In this document: positions 30,750-41,315 of the stretch, piece by piece | How positions within the stretch are numbered: position 1 is the stretch's first letter | How the letters are laid out: each line of letters opens with the position of its first letter | Source of the DNA: Lysobacterales bacterium | Lineage (GTDB): Bacteria; Pseudomonadota; Gammaproteobacteria; Xanthomonadales; SZUA-5 | Length of the DNA: 64,000 nt | Direction: 5' to 3' | NCBI GenBank assembly: GCA_022844165.1 | Contig: JALHMH010000005.1 | Coordinates: 1-64,000, forward strand | Position numbers and translations under genes: made by a program | Notes under the pieces: model-generated | What the model saw: only the letters and a program-made list of their open reading frames with translations | Databases searched by the model: none | Told to the model about the DNA's origin: nothing

Positions 30750-32153
30750 CTACTGAGTTGTTGTGCGTGGGCGGCGCTTCAACTCGCCCAAAGCTTCGGC
30801 CTGTTCGATCTCGACGCGCAGTGCGCGAATCAACTCGCCACGGGGAACCGTGAACTGCTCTTCGCGAGTCAAGTCTTTGATCACGACCGTGCCATCCTTG
30901 TTCTCGGTTTCGCCGAGGATTACGGCAAATCGGATGCCGGCCTTCGACGCGTATTTGAGCTGTTTGCCGAGCTTACCCGATTCCATCACCATCTCAGTAT
31001 TGATGCCTGCGCCACGCAGTTGGCCGGCAATCTCCAAATAAGTGTCCATCAACGCGCTGTCCATTTGCGTCACCAGCACTTGCACGCTGCTCTCCGCCGT
31101 GCCGATCAGGCCGGCCTCGCGCAACTGGTAATAGAGGCGCGTGGCACCGATGGAAATGCCCACGCCCGGCAAACGCGACTTGGTGTAGTGGCTTGCGAGA
31201 TTTTCGTAACGACCGCCCGAGCACACGCTGCCGATATCGGGGTGCTCGTTGAGCGTCGTTTCGTACACTGTGCCGGTGTAGTAATCGAGTCCACGCGCTA
31301 TCGAAAAGTTCAGTGCGTAATTGGCCTCAGGCACACCAAGCGCCTTCACCAGATTCAGCACTTCGATCAGCTCGGCCCGCCCTTGTTCGATCAACGCATT
31401 GCCCTCGCCCAGTTCGGCCAGCATCTTCAACGCCTGGCTGTGCGATGTGGAGCGCAATCCGACAAATCCGAGAATTTCGTTGATGCACTTAGTTGGCAAG
31501 GCAAACTGCTGCGCCAGCGTATCACGCACATAAGCCTCCCCACGCTTGTCGAGTTTGTCGACTTCGCGCAACACCAGCATTTGCTGCTCCGGATCGACCA
31601 CACCCGCGCGCTCGAAAAACCCGCGCATCAGCTTGCGATGGTTGAGCGCGATGGTGAACGGGCCCACGGCCAGTTCGCGAAACACGCTGGCGATGACCGC
31701 TACAACTTCTGCGTCGTAGCGCACCGACAACTCATCTTTGCCGATGACATCGATATCGCACTGGTAGAACTCACGGAACCGCCCCCGCTGCGCGCTCTCG
31801 CCGCGATACACGCGCTGCATCTGATAGCGACGGAACGGGAAATGCAACGCGTGCTCATGTTCGGCAACATAACGCGCCAGCGGTACCGTGAGATCGAAGC
31901 GTAATGCCAGATCGGGTGCGTCACCCTGCTTCAGGCTGCCTGTCGACTGCACGAAATACACTTGCCGCTCGGTCTCGCCGCCGCTTTTGGTGAGCAGCAC
32001 ATCGGCGACTTCGAACACCGGCGTCTCGATCGGTAAAAAACCGAAGCGCTCATAGTTGCGACGGATCGTATCCAACATATCCTGGAACGCGATTTGATCG
32101 AGCGGCAACAACTCCATCGTACCGGCGGGTGTACGCGGCTTGACGATACTCAT
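30750..32153 (-). CDS. hisS: Histidyl-tRNA synthetase
   Basis: [43 protein letters not shown]. Confidence 0.96.
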   Translation of the reverse strand: MSIVKPRTPAGTMELLPLDQIAFQDMLDTIRRNYERFGFLPIETPVFEVADVLLTKSGGETERQVYFVQSTGSLKQGDAPDLALRFDLTVPLARYVAEHEHALHFPFRRYQMQRVYRGESAQRGRFREFYQCDIDVIGKDELSVRYDAEVVAVIASVFRELAVGPFTIALNHRKLMRGFFERAGVVDPEQQMLVLREVDKLDKRGEAYVRDTLAQQFALPTKCINEILGFVGLRSTSHSQALKMLAELGEGNALIEQGRAELIEVLNLVKALGVPEANYALNFSIARGLDYYTGTVYETTLNEHPDIGSVCSGGRYENLASHYTKSRLPGVGISIGATRLYYQLREAGLIGTAESSVQVLVTQMDSALMDTYLEIAGQLRGAGINTEMVMESGKLGKQLKYASKAGIRFAVILGETENKDGTVVIKDLTREEQFTVPRGELIRALRVEIEQAEALGELKRRPRTTTQ

Positions 32154-32239
32154 GGTGGGAATGTCCTGGCGTTCGATGAGGGCGAAGGCTAGCGGATTCC
32201 GAAGGGTCAGTTGTTCGTTGACCGATGTTGAAACGCCGA

Positions 32240-32590
32240 TCATTCGTATCGCGTTACCGCCAATACGATGCCAAATTCAGACAACAGGCCCAAGGTCGCG
32301 GAAGGAATGCGTAACGTCTGGACAGGAAACGTGTCGCTGCTCTGGATGCCAAAGTCCAACTCGCAATCGGCGCCATGCAACCGCAGTTTCTCTATTGCAA
32401 CTTGATAGTGCGCGATGAAGCGATGCGCTTCTGCCACCTGTGCGACAAATGTCGGCGCATCTGAAAGGGTTAGATTGAACCTGCCCCGCGGGCGTCTCAC
32501 GATCTGACGATCTGGCTTGTCGAGCGAATTCTCGAACGCCTCGACTGCCGCAGAGTGAGCACGACCAATACGGAGAACCGTACCCGTCAT
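32240..32590 (-). CDS. Hypothetical protein
   Basis: 116 aa ORF overlapping the merR stop by ATGA, same strand. Confidence 0.55.
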   Translation of the reverse strand: MTGTVLRIGRAHSAAVEAFENSLDKPDRQIVRRPRGRFNLTLSDAPTFVAQVAEAHRFIAHYQVAIEKLRLHGADCELDFGIQSSDTFPVQTLRIPSATLGLLSEFGIVLAVTRYE

Positions 32591-32949
32591 GCCGGACGAA
32601 GAATCTCCAACACCGCTTCAAGATCCAGGCGCATTTGCCGCACGATGCCGGCGGGCACTTTGGCCGGTTCGGGTTTGCTCGACTCAAGGTCCATACGCTG
32701 ACGAGCGCCGCCGATGGTGAAGCCTTGTTCGTACAAAAGGCTGCGAATCTGGCGAATCATCAATACGTCATGGCGCTGGTAGTAACGACGATTACCGCGG
32801 CGTTTGACTGGCTTCAGGCTTGGAAATTCCTGTTCCCAATAGCGCAGCACATGCGGCTTGACGCCGCAAAGCTCGCTCACCTCACCGATCGTGAAGTAGC
32901 GCTTGGCCGGAATTGGCGGTAGCTCGCTATTGCTGCCCGGATCCAGCAT
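32587..32949 (-). CDS. MerR family transcriptional regulator
   Basis: [33 protein letters not shown]; follows ihfA as in many gammaproteobacteria. Confidence 0.93.
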   Translation of the reverse strand: MLDPGSNSELPPIPAKRYFTIGEVSELCGVKPHVLRYWEQEFPSLKPVKRRGNRRYYQRHDVLMIRQIRSLLYEQGFTIGGARQRMDLESSKPEPAKVPAGIVRQMRLDLEAVLEILRPA

Positions 32950-33229
32950 ACGCTTCCACTCTCGCCTTCAACTTCTGCCCTGACCTGAACGTCACGACCC
33001 GGCGCGCCGAGATCGGAATTTCCTCGCCGGTTTTGGGATTGCGACCCGGCCGCTGATTTTTCTGGCGCAGATCGAAATTGCCAAAGCCCGACAGCTTGAC
33101 GTTCTCCCCCTGTTGCAGCGCATCGCGAATCACGTCGAAAAAAATATCGACGAATTCCTTAGCTTCGCGCTTGTTCAAGCCAACATCTTCGAACAAGCGT
33201 TGCGCCATTTCGGCTTTGGTCAGCGCCAT
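32927..33229 (-). CDS. ihfA: Integration host factor subunit alpha
   Basis: [38 protein letters not shown]...[20 protein letters not shown]. Confidence 0.97.
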   Translation of the reverse strand: MALTKAEMAQRLFEDVGLNKREAKEFVDIFFDVIRDALQQGENVKLSGFGNFDLRQKNQRPGRNPKTGEEIPISARRVVTFRSGQKLKARVEAYAGSGQQ

Positions 33230-33232
33230 CCC

Positions 33233-35587
33233 CTAACTCCGAACCGTAGCACCACATGTTGCTGCCGCAGCTTTAATGACAGTTGCCATCGCAGCTTCCA
33301 CTTCAGCCTCGCTAAGAGTGCGCGATTCGTCCTGGAAAATCAAGCCGATAGCGACACTCTTCGAGCCGACCTCGACCCCTGCGCCGCGGTACACGCTCAT
33401 GAGCTTCAGGTCAACCAGTTTGGCGCCCGCAGCAGTCCTTGCCGTCGCCGAGAGGGATTCGAATGAGACGTCATCACTGACTAACAGCGCCAAATCTCGC
33501 CGAACAGATGGAAATTTCGACCATTCGCGGCTTCGCGGCAACGCCCGCGCCACCACTGCACCGGTACTCAACTCAGCAACGACAATGGATCCAACACCAA
33601 GCTCGCTCGCAAGCCTGGGGTGCAAAACGCCGATGAACCCGATTTCGCGATCATCAACGTATACCCGCGCGCATTGACCGGGATGCAAGAATTCTGGCCC
33701 GCCCGCTTCGCATCGAACTGCCGCCAAGGCCTCAATGTCCGCCTTCAGGTCGTAGAAATCCACCGCGCGCGCGGTTTGCGACCATTGCTCCGGGGCTGCT
33801 GCGCCGGCGAGTACAAAAGCAATGCGCTCTTCCTCAACCGGTTGACCGCCAACATTGAGGTAAACCCGCCCCAGTTCAAACAGGCGTGCCCGCGACTGCT
33901 GGCGATCAAGATTGAACTTAAGTGCCGCCACCAAGGTCGGCAACAACGAGGTCCGCATGACCGCCAGATCCGCAGACAGCGGGTTTGCCAGCGTCAGCCT
34001 TGGCGCTTGAATGCCCCAGGTATCCAGCGTCGAAGCACTCAGGAACGCGAAGGTCAACGCTTCGTGATAACCACGCGAAACCAGACGCTCGCGCAAGCGC
34101 AACGCGGGCAGCCGTGACTCGTCCGCTGGCACAACTGACAATTCACCGCGCGGCGCGGCAACCGGGATCTCATCATAACCATGGATTCGCGCCACCTCTT
34201 CGATCAGGTCTTCTTCGATGGCGATGTCGAAACGCGCGCTGGGCGGCGTGATCTGCCAGCCACCATCGGTCTGTTCAATTTCCATCCCCAGGGCACCCAG
34301 GATGCGCTCGACGCAAGTATCGGGAATTGCGATGCCAAGCACTCTTTCAATTCGGGCACGGCGCAATGGTACCGACGGGCGTCGTGGAAAACCGTCAGCA
34401 TGCTCGGCCCGGCAGATCGGCCCGGCTGCGCCGCCGGCTATCGTCAGCAAAAGCGCCGTGGCACGTTCGATCGCAATCGCCGGCAGTGCCGGATCGACGC
34501 CGCGCTCGAAACGGTGCGAAGCATCGGTATGAAGTCCCAAACGGCGTGCTCGACCGCTGATCGCGGCAGGCACAAAATGCGCGCTTTCCAAGAACACACG
34601 TGTGGTCCTGTCTGTAACCCGCGACGAATGCCCGCCCATGACGCCGGCCAAGGCGAGCGCTTTCTCATCGTCGGCGATCAATAAGAACTCACCATCCAGC
34701 GATACGTCACGCTCGTCGAGCAGCTTGAGCGTTTCCCCCGGCCTGGCGCGCCGGACTCGCACACCGCCGCGCACGGCATCGGCATCGAAAGCATGCAACG
34801 GCTGGCCCAGTTCCAGCATGACGTAGTTCGTGACATCGACCAGCGCCGAAATTGAACGCAATCCAGCACGCCGCAGACGCTCGCGCATCCACAACGGCGT
34901 TGAAGCTTTCGGATCGAGGCCTTCGATGACACGACCCAGATAAAGCGGACACCCAGCACCATGCTCACTTTCCACCGGCAATTGTGTTGGAAGTGTCGGT
35001 TGCACCGGCTCGATCACCGGCAATCGTGTTTCGCAAGCAAACTCAGTAGCGACTTCACGCGCCAAACCAGCCAACCCGAGACAATCGCTGCGATTCGGTG
35101 TCAGGCCAAGTTCGATCACCGCATCCGGCAATCCGAGCCAGGCGCCCAACGCGGCGCCCACCGGTGCATCGGCTGGCAACTCCATCAACCCACTGGCGTC
35201 GGCATCGAGCCCCAGCTCTTTGGCAGAACACAACATGCCATGTGAATCCACACCGCGCAGTTGCGCCGCGTTGATCGACAAGCCACCTGGCAACGTACAC
35301 CCAATCCTGGCCAGTGGCGCAAGCAATCCGACGCGCGCATTCGGCGCACCGCAGACAATTTGCAATAGCTCCGATTGGCCGACATCGACTCGACAAACGC
35401 GCAAGCGATTTGCATCCGGGTGCGGCTCGGCGCTGACGATACGCGCGACGACCACTCCGTCGAGCGTCGCGTCCATTGGCACGATCGATTCAACTTCAAG
35501 CCCGCACATGGTCAGCCGATGCGTGAGCTCATCACGCGATGCCTGCACGTCAACCAACTCGCGCAGCCAGTTCTCCGAAAATTTCAT
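33233..35587 (-). CDS. pheT: Phenylalanyl-tRNA synthetase beta subunit
   Basis: MKFSENWLRELVDVQASRDELTHRLTMCGLEVE; B5, tRNA-binding and FDX-ACB-like regions. Confidence 0.97.
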   Translation of the reverse strand: MKFSENWLRELVDVQASRDELTHRLTMCGLEVESIVPMDATLDGVVVARIVSAEPHPDANRLRVCRVDVGQSELLQIVCGAPNARVGLLAPLARIGCTLPGGLSINAAQLRGVDSHGMLCSAKELGLDADASGLMELPADAPVGAALGAWLGLPDAVIELGLTPNRSDCLGLAGLAREVATEFACETRLPVIEPVQPTLPTQLPVESEHGAGCPLYLGRVIEGLDPKASTPLWMRERLRRAGLRSISALVDVTNYVMLELGQPLHAFDADAVRGGVRVRRARPGETLKLLDERDVSLDGEFLLIADDEKALALAGVMGGHSSRVTDRTTRVFLESAHFVPAAISGRARRLGLHTDASHRFERGVDPALPAIAIERATALLLTIAGGAAGPICRAEHADGFPRRPSVPLRRARIERVLGIAIPDTCVERILGALGMEIEQTDGGWQITPPSARFDIAIEEDLIEEVARIHGYDEIPVAAPRGELSVVPADESRLPALRLRERLVSRGYHEALTFAFLSASTLDTWGIQAPRLTLANPLSADLAVMRTSLLPTLVAALKFNLDRQQSRARLFELGRVYLNVGGQPVEEERIAFVLAGAAAPEQWSQTARAVDFYDLKADIEALAAVRCEAGGPEFLHPGQCARVYVDDREIGFIGVLHPRLASELGVGSIVVAELSTGAVVARALPRSREWSKFPSVRRDLALLVSDDVSFESLSATARTAAGAKLVDLKLMSVYRGAGVEVGSKSVAIGLIFQDESRTLSEAEVEAAMATVIKAAAATCGATVRS

Positions 35588-35775
35588 GGATCAGTGGAGC
35601 CAAAAAACGGGGGGCGAGACTCTAGCAGGTTGCCGGGATCGTCGTTGCGCTCCGCCAACTACTCAAAGCCACTGGCGAACAACCTGTCGGACAAGGTGCA
35701 ACCGCTGATGGTGACGCAGACGGCGGCACTCAGCGTAGCCCATCCAACGAAAGCAATCGGTGCGCCCTGCCGGGC

Positions 35776-35810
35776 GCAAAAAAAAGCCGCGACGGGGTTT
35801 CCGCCGCGGC
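35776..35810 (-). terminator. Intrinsic terminator upstream of pheT (possible attenuator)
   Basis: Minus-strand RNA: GCCGCGGCGG-AAACC-CCGUCGCGGC (10-bp stem, one G-U pair) then UUUUUUUU. Confidence 0.8.
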
Positions 35811-35837
35811 TGCGAAGGTCATCCGCTGGGGAGTGCA

Positions 35838-35870
35838 TCAAAAAGCGGAGGCATCGAAAGGAGCCATCAT
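35838..35870 (-). CDS. Candidate 10-aa leader peptide MMAPFDASAF
   Basis: ATG ATG GCT CCT TTC GAT GCC TCC GCT TTT TGA, preceded by CGAGGGGAGA; terminator begins 28 nt after its stop. Confidence 0.35.
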   Translation of the reverse strand: MMAPFDASAF

Positions 35871-36027
35871 TCTCCCCTCGACACAGCGCATAGGATGCCA
35901 TGATCGAGTTGCGAAATCGCGAAGGTTCTCTGACTTGTTTCGGGCGTGGCGAGGGACATGAACGTACAAACAACTTCACATATCATTCATAACATATTGA
36001 TATTTATACCTTCGTTGGATTTCTTCA

Positions 36028-36060
36028 CTGACATCAAACGGACGTAAAGATGATGTCAAA
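36028..36060 (+). promoter_or_regulatory. Dyad / weak Pho-box-like element upstream of phoD paralog
   Basis: TGACATCA-N14-TGATGTCA perfect 8-bp inverted repeat (36029-36058); also CTGACAT-CAAA-CGGACGT-AAAG with 11-bp spacing. Confidence 0.45.
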
Positions 36061-36096
36061 ATCTCCGCCATCGTCAGGCCACGGCGTAAAATCTCA

Positions 36097-37635
36097 ATGG
36101 TTAACAAATTAAGTCGTCGTGTTGCATTGCAGCACATCGGATCCCTGGTCGCCAGCGTTGGGCTGATGACCCACCGACCGGTACGAGCTCAAACCAGAAC
36201 ACGATTTGTCCTCGATCCATTTTCTCTTGGCGTAGCCAGTGGCTATCCAACCACCACCGGCATCTCGCTCTGGACTCGTTTGGCACCCGCACCACTGCGT
36301 AGCGACGGCGGCATGGATCCCGAACGCGTTCCGTTCGTCTGCGAAATTGCGGACGACGAGAACTTCAGATCCATCGTGCGGGCGATCCAATCGGAAGCGT
36401 ACGCCGATGTCGCGCACAGCGTGCATCTCGACGTGGAGGGCCTGAAGCCGGGAAGAGCCTACTTCTATCGATTCCAGAGCGGCGACGCGACCAGCCGGGT
36501 CGGCCGCTTTGCAACGTTGCCCAACGCTGTTGACGATTACCGTATCGCATTCGCCAGTTGTCAGAACTTTGAACATGGCTACTTCTCTGCGTATCGACTG
36601 ATGCTGCGCGATGCACCGAATCTGGTTTTGTTCCTGGGCGATTACATCTACGAGAACCAGTGGGGCAACGACTCGATCCGCAAACATCTGGGACCAGAGA
36701 CGAACACCTTGGCGCAATACCGCACACGGCATGCGCAGTACAAACTCGACCCGGATTTGCAGGCGATGCATGCCAGCACACCGTTCGCTTTCGCATGGGA
36801 CGACCATGAGGTCGATAACGACTATGCGGGCGATGTCTCGGAGAATCTGGACCCGCAGTTCTTCAAGCGACGCATCGCCGCTTATCAAGCGTACTTCGAA
36901 CACATGCCATTGCCGCGGCGCATGTTCCCGACGCGCGACGAGATGCGCATCTATACGCACTTCGATATCGGCAAACTCCTCCGTGTTTACCTGCTCGACG
37001 ATCGGCAGTACCGCACATCCCAGCCCTGTCCGCGCGACAACCGTGTTGGCTCGCGCACACTGGATGAGTGCAGGCCCGACGGACCGCACACGCTGCTCGG
37101 CAGAGCACAGGAAGCATGGCTCGACGCGCGGTTCGCAGACAGCCCGGCCCGCTGGAATTTGATCGCGCAACAAACATTGTTGTCGCCTCTGGACGAATCG
37201 CCCGGCGCAGGTCGCGGGCTTTGGACCGATGGTTGGGATGGTTATCCAGCGGCGCGCAAGCGCCTTTTGGAAGCGATCCAAAACAACCGTTTGCGCAATC
37301 CGATCGTCGCCGGCGGCGACTTACACGCGCACATCGTGGCAAGCGTGCCCGGAGATCCTGAGCGCTTCGAATCCAAACCGATCGCGAGCGAGTTCGTCGC
37401 CACATCGCTTTCCGCTGACGGCAGGCCACAGTCGTATTACGACGAGCGTCGAATTGACAATCCTCATGTGCAATTGTTGCGCAGCGATGTACGGGGTTAT
37501 ACCCTGCTCGACATCGGCAGCGATCGGGTGTTGGCCAAACTACAGTCGGTATCGGACGTGCGTGAGCGCGAACCCACTTTCTCGACACTCGCGAGCTTTA
37601 CGGTAGAGGACGGGACACCGGGGCCACAGTCGTAG
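36097..37635 (+). CDS. PhoD-like alkaline phosphatase, second paralog
   Basis: LSRRVALQHIGSLVASVGL Tat-like; FLGDYIYENQ, WDDHEVDND. Confidence 0.9.
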   Translation: MVNKLSRRVALQHIGSLVASVGLMTHRPVRAQTRTRFVLDPFSLGVASGYPTTTGISLWTRLAPAPLRSDGGMDPERVPFVCEIADDENFRSIVRAIQSEAYADVAHSVHLDVEGLKPGRAYFYRFQSGDATSRVGRFATLPNAVDDYRIAFASCQNFEHGYFSAYRLMLRDAPNLVLFLGDYIYENQWGNDSIRKHLGPETNTLAQYRTRHAQYKLDPDLQAMHASTPFAFAWDDHEVDNDYAGDVSENLDPQFFKRRIAAYQAYFEHMPLPRRMFPTRDEMRIYTHFDIGKLLRVYLLDDRQYRTSQPCPRDNRVGSRTLDECRPDGPHTLLGRAQEAWLDARFADSPARWNLIAQQTLLSPLDESPGAGRGLWTDGWDGYPAARKRLLEAIQNNRLRNPIVAGGDLHAHIVASVPGDPERFESKPIASEFVATSLSADGRPQSYYDERRIDNPHVQLLRSDVRGYTLLDIGSDRVLAKLQSVSDVREREPTFSTLASFTVEDGTPGPQS

Positions 37636-37759
37636 CTGCACCATGAGCGATGGGCATTGACATACGCCACCGTCTTGTCGGTGCATTCAGGCAAGGCGCG
37701 ACGACGCGCGTATAGTCCGCGCCGATTCGGATGCATACGATTTCATAGCGAGGTTATTC

Positions 37760-38857
37760 ATGGTTTTCGATGTCGTCGGGCAAATGGGCCACGAGCAGGT
37801 TGTGTTTTGCCATCACAAAGATGTGGGTTTGAAAGCCATCATCGCAGTCCACAACACGACGCTCGGTCCAGCGCTTGGCGGCTTACGCATGTGGCCGTAC
37901 AAGAGCGAGCAGGAAGCGCTCAACGATGTGCTGCGGTTGTCGCGCGGCATGACCTTCAAAGCCGCGGTTGCGGGGCTCAATCTGGGCGGCGGCAAAGGTG
38001 TCATCATCGGCGATCCGTCGCGCGACAAGTCGGAGGGCTTGTTTCGCGCTTTCGGTCGCTTCGTCAACTCGCTCGGTGGTCGATACATCACCGCAGAAGA
38101 TGTCGGGATCGACGTGAACGATATGGAATACGTCATGCAGGAGACGGATTTTGTCACCGGCGTGCATCAGGTCCACGGCGGTTCCGGCGATCCGTCGCCG
38201 TTCACGGCCGCCGGCACCTTGCAAGGAATCATGGCCAGCTTGAACGTGCGCTACGGCAACGAAAATGTCGGTCAATATGCGTATGCAGTGCAAGGGGTTG
38301 GGCACGTCGGCTTTGAACTGTGCAAGCTGTTACGCGGCGAAAAAGCCAAGGTATTCGTGACGGACATCAATCGCACAGCGGTGCAACGTTGCGTCGATGA
38401 ACTCGGATGCGAAGCTGTTGCCCTGGACGATATCTACGATGTCGACGCAGATGTGTACGCGCCCTGTGCTTTGGGCGGTACCGTGAATGAAAAAACCATG
38501 CCGCGCTTTAAGTTCAAGATCGTTTGCGGCGCTGCGAACAACCAGCTCGCCACCGACGAATGTGGCGACGAATTAGAACGCCGCGGCATCTTGTACGCGC
38601 CCGACTACGCAGTGAACGCCGGCGGCCTGATGAATGTCTCCATTGAGCTGGACGGGTACGATCGCGAGCGCGCCATGCGCATGTTGCGCACGATCTACTA
38701 CAACGTCGGCAAGATCTTCAAAATCGCCAAACGCGATGGCATTGCCACATGGAAAGCATCTGATCGCATGGCCGAAGAGCGAATCAACACCATCGGTCGC
38801 GTGCGCATGCCCTTTACTGGCACGAGCCGGCCGATGTTCAAAGGCCGGTCGCGCTAA
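37760..38857 (+). CDS. Leucine/Glu/Phe/Val dehydrogenase family
   Basis: GPALGGLRMWPY, GLNLGGGKGVIIGDP, ITAEDVGIDVNDME. Confidence 0.93.
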   Translation: MVFDVVGQMGHEQVVFCHHKDVGLKAIIAVHNTTLGPALGGLRMWPYKSEQEALNDVLRLSRGMTFKAAVAGLNLGGGKGVIIGDPSRDKSEGLFRAFGRFVNSLGGRYITAEDVGIDVNDMEYVMQETDFVTGVHQVHGGSGDPSPFTAAGTLQGIMASLNVRYGNENVGQYAYAVQGVGHVGFELCKLLRGEKAKVFVTDINRTAVQRCVDELGCEAVALDDIYDVDADVYAPCALGGTVNEKTMPRFKFKIVCGAANNQLATDECGDELERRGILYAPDYAVNAGGLMNVSIELDGYDRERAMRMLRTIYYNVGKIFKIAKRDGIATWKASDRMAEERINTIGRVRMPFTGTSRPMFKGRSR

Positions 38858-38864
38858 CTGGCAA

Positions 38865-38893
38865 CTGGCGATATTGCTATTCGCCAGCTTTTC
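38865..38893 (+). terminator. Probable intrinsic terminator after the leucine dehydrogenase-like gene
   Basis: ctggcga-N9-tcgccag followed by cttttctg. Confidence 0.55.
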
Positions 38894-38957
38894 TGAGGCG
38901 GATCGACGCCGCGCGCGCTCATGGTTCAACGCAACGACCGCATCGCGTGAAGCGCGC

Positions 38958-39962
38958 TCAATCTCTGCGCGCCTGCGACTCCAGATGTAGCACACGCTCC
39001 GACACAAAACTCTCTGGCGGTGAGCTGGGGAGGTTGGCAAGACGAAACACCGCATTCATGACATCGCGCTCGGTGGCGCCTTCTTTCATCCAGTGCCGCA
39101 GTGCTTCATCCCGGATTGCGATGTCATCGACCGTCGTTGAATACGCCTGATCCTGCCACTCAATGGTGCGAACACGTTCGGCCCAAACCCTGCGTTCCGC
39201 CGCTGTCACGGCGCGGCGATAGCCCAGCGATGCCGCGAAGTTGACGACGATCTGGTCGGTCCCCTCGCTCGCCATGCGATCGAGCAAGAGTCCGCACGAA
39301 GCCGGTGGCCACGGCGCATCTTTGCCACACCACCTGGCTACCGGTTGGAGCGGCAAGCTAACGGCGGCATCGAAAGCGAAGCCGATCACCATGCCCAAAT
39401 CGCGCCAATCCGATCCGTGTCCGTCCGCTTGCAACTGTTGCTGCAACTCCGCTGACGGTTCCGGCAGGTTGGCCTCGCGCCAGAGCTGTCCGATCGCCCG
39501 GACCATGAGCCCGAAATCCGACCCTGCACGCCTGGCCACGGCCGCTCGACCGATCAGACGCTCCGCATCCGCAAGATTAGCTTCACTGACTTCGGGCAGC
39601 TGTTCAAGCCAGGCTATCAGGCTGTCCGGATCGACTTGCGCCAACTCGTAGGCAAGTGTGCGGCGCTCGTTGTGATCGCGAGCATCGACCATGCGCAAAC
39701 GCAGTATCAGCGGGTCTCGCGCAACCTGCGCTGCGAGCTGCTCCTCCAGCGACACGGCGCGAGCACTCGGCGCTGCCGGGCGCTCGCTATCCGGCAAGCT
39801 GAGCAGCAGTTTGGCGCCGAGGAATTTTTTGATCGGATCGGCAGATGTCATGGCGTGCTCCGCGACCGCCTGTTGCATCGCCGACATTTCGAGATCGACT
39901 CGCGACGCCTCGCGCGCGCACAGCGGCGTGGTGACTAACAAGAGAATGGCGACAATCCGCAT
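38958..39962 (-). CDS. Exported hypothetical protein
   Basis: MRIVAILLLVTTPLCAREAS signal peptide; no recognised domain. Confidence 0.7.
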   Translation of the reverse strand: MRIVAILLLVTTPLCAREASRVDLEMSAMQQAVAEHAMTSADPIKKFLGAKLLLSLPDSERPAAPSARAVSLEEQLAAQVARDPLILRLRMVDARDHNERRTLAYELAQVDPDSLIAWLEQLPEVSEANLADAERLIGRAAVARRAGSDFGLMVRAIGQLWREANLPEPSAELQQQLQADGHGSDWRDLGMVIGFAFDAAVSLPLQPVARWCGKDAPWPPASCGLLLDRMASEGTDQIVVNFAASLGYRRAVTAAERRVWAERVRTIEWQDQAYSTTVDDIAIRDEALRHWMKEGATERDVMNAVFRLANLPSSPPESFVSERVLHLESQARRD

Positions 39963-40114
39963 CGTTCGCTCCTGAAGTGTTGTCCTGCGACTATATCGGT
40001 ATGAAGCGCACGCGCTATCTGCCGAAAGCCCTAAGCAGCCTGACCCCATACCTATGGGACGGCAAACCCCGATCTGCGTCCTAAGATAAGGCTACCTGAT
40101 CATCGGAGTTCGCT

Positions 40115-41296
40115 ATGCGCGCACGTGCACTGCTTCACGGTCTCCTGGCCCTGGCAGGATCGACCATCGCCAACAGCGTTGCAGCGGCTGCGCCTGCGCT
40201 CACTTTGCTCACGCCCGGCGGCGTCGCCGAAGGCGACACTGGCGCGCGAGCATTGCCATTCGGCATGCGCTGGACGCCGCTCCCCGGTGTCACAGGTGCG
40301 TACCAGGTGCAATGGCAAACCACCGATGGCAGCGCCACGGCGGGGAACGACTATGTCGCTGCAAGCGGCACAGCGACGCTTTCGCCTCAACAGACTTTCG
40401 TACCACTTTCAGTCATGGTTTTGGGTGATGAAGTCATCGAGCCGAATGAGGATATTCGCATCGTCTACCAGGTCGTTGGTGCGGCGATCAGCGGCAACGG
40501 TGCGTTGTGGATCAGCGACGATGACGGCGCATCGCCACCGCCTCCACCGCCAACTGTACTGATTCAGGCGCTTGATGCCAGCGTCACCGAACCGACCACA
40601 GGCGTACTCGATGTCGGCGTGATGTTGTTGCGACTGGGTCCAAACAACGGCTCGGTCGACGTCGACTTCAACGTCGATGCCTCCAGCAGCGCCGCACATG
40701 GCCAGGATTGGACGGGCCCAACGGCCGGCCGGATTCAGTTTGCGCCAGGGCAAACCATGCGCCGTATCGACTTGGCGGTATTGGCCGACGCGGAACAGGA
40801 AGGCATCGAGAGCATTCGGTTTTCTCTAGCGACGGCAGCCCCGGCGCTACTGCCACGAGAGCACGCCACCGTCACGATACGCGACCGCATCAGTGGCGTT
40901 GGTGCTGGCGTGGGAATCGTTGCGTGTCGCCGAGCCTTGTTGGAGAACGACGGTCCGGCGCGAGTGGTGGTCCGCCGCCACGGCGATAGTGGCGGTGCGC
41001 TCGAGCTCGACTATCGAACGGTCGACGGCAGCGCGCGCGCCGGAGCAGACTACACGGCAATCTCGGGAACCCTCAGCTGGGTGGCTGGCGATGCGACACC
41101 GCGCCTGATCGACATTACCCTGGCGACAGACAGTCAAATCGAACCACCCGAGTCGTTCACGGTGCAGATCTTGGATCCGCAGCCGGGCGTTAACCTCGCT
41201 CCAGCCGGCACCGGCATCATCATTCTTGATGCACACGATCAGATATTGATCGACGACTTCGCGCCCGGATGCGACGACCCTGCGAGCGGCGAATGA
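40115..41296 (+). CDS. Secreted Calx-beta domain protein
   Basis: Signal peptide; repeated ...DGSATAGNDYVAASGTATLSP / DGSARAGADYTAISGTLSWVAGD. Confidence 0.87.
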   Translation: MRARALLHGLLALAGSTIANSVAAAAPALTLLTPGGVAEGDTGARALPFGMRWTPLPGVTGAYQVQWQTTDGSATAGNDYVAASGTATLSPQQTFVPLSVMVLGDEVIEPNEDIRIVYQVVGAAISGNGALWISDDDGASPPPPPPTVLIQALDASVTEPTTGVLDVGVMLLRLGPNNGSVDVDFNVDASSSAAHGQDWTGPTAGRIQFAPGQTMRRIDLAVLADAEQEGIESIRFSLATAAPALLPREHATVTIRDRISGVGAGVGIVACRRALLENDGPARVVVRRHGDSGGALELDYRTVDGSARAGADYTAISGTLSWVAGDATPRLIDITLATDSQIEPPESFTVQILDPQPGVNLAPAGTGIIILDAHDQILIDDFAPGCDDPASGE

Positions 41297-41315
41297 TCCG
41301 GCCCATGCGGGCGGA

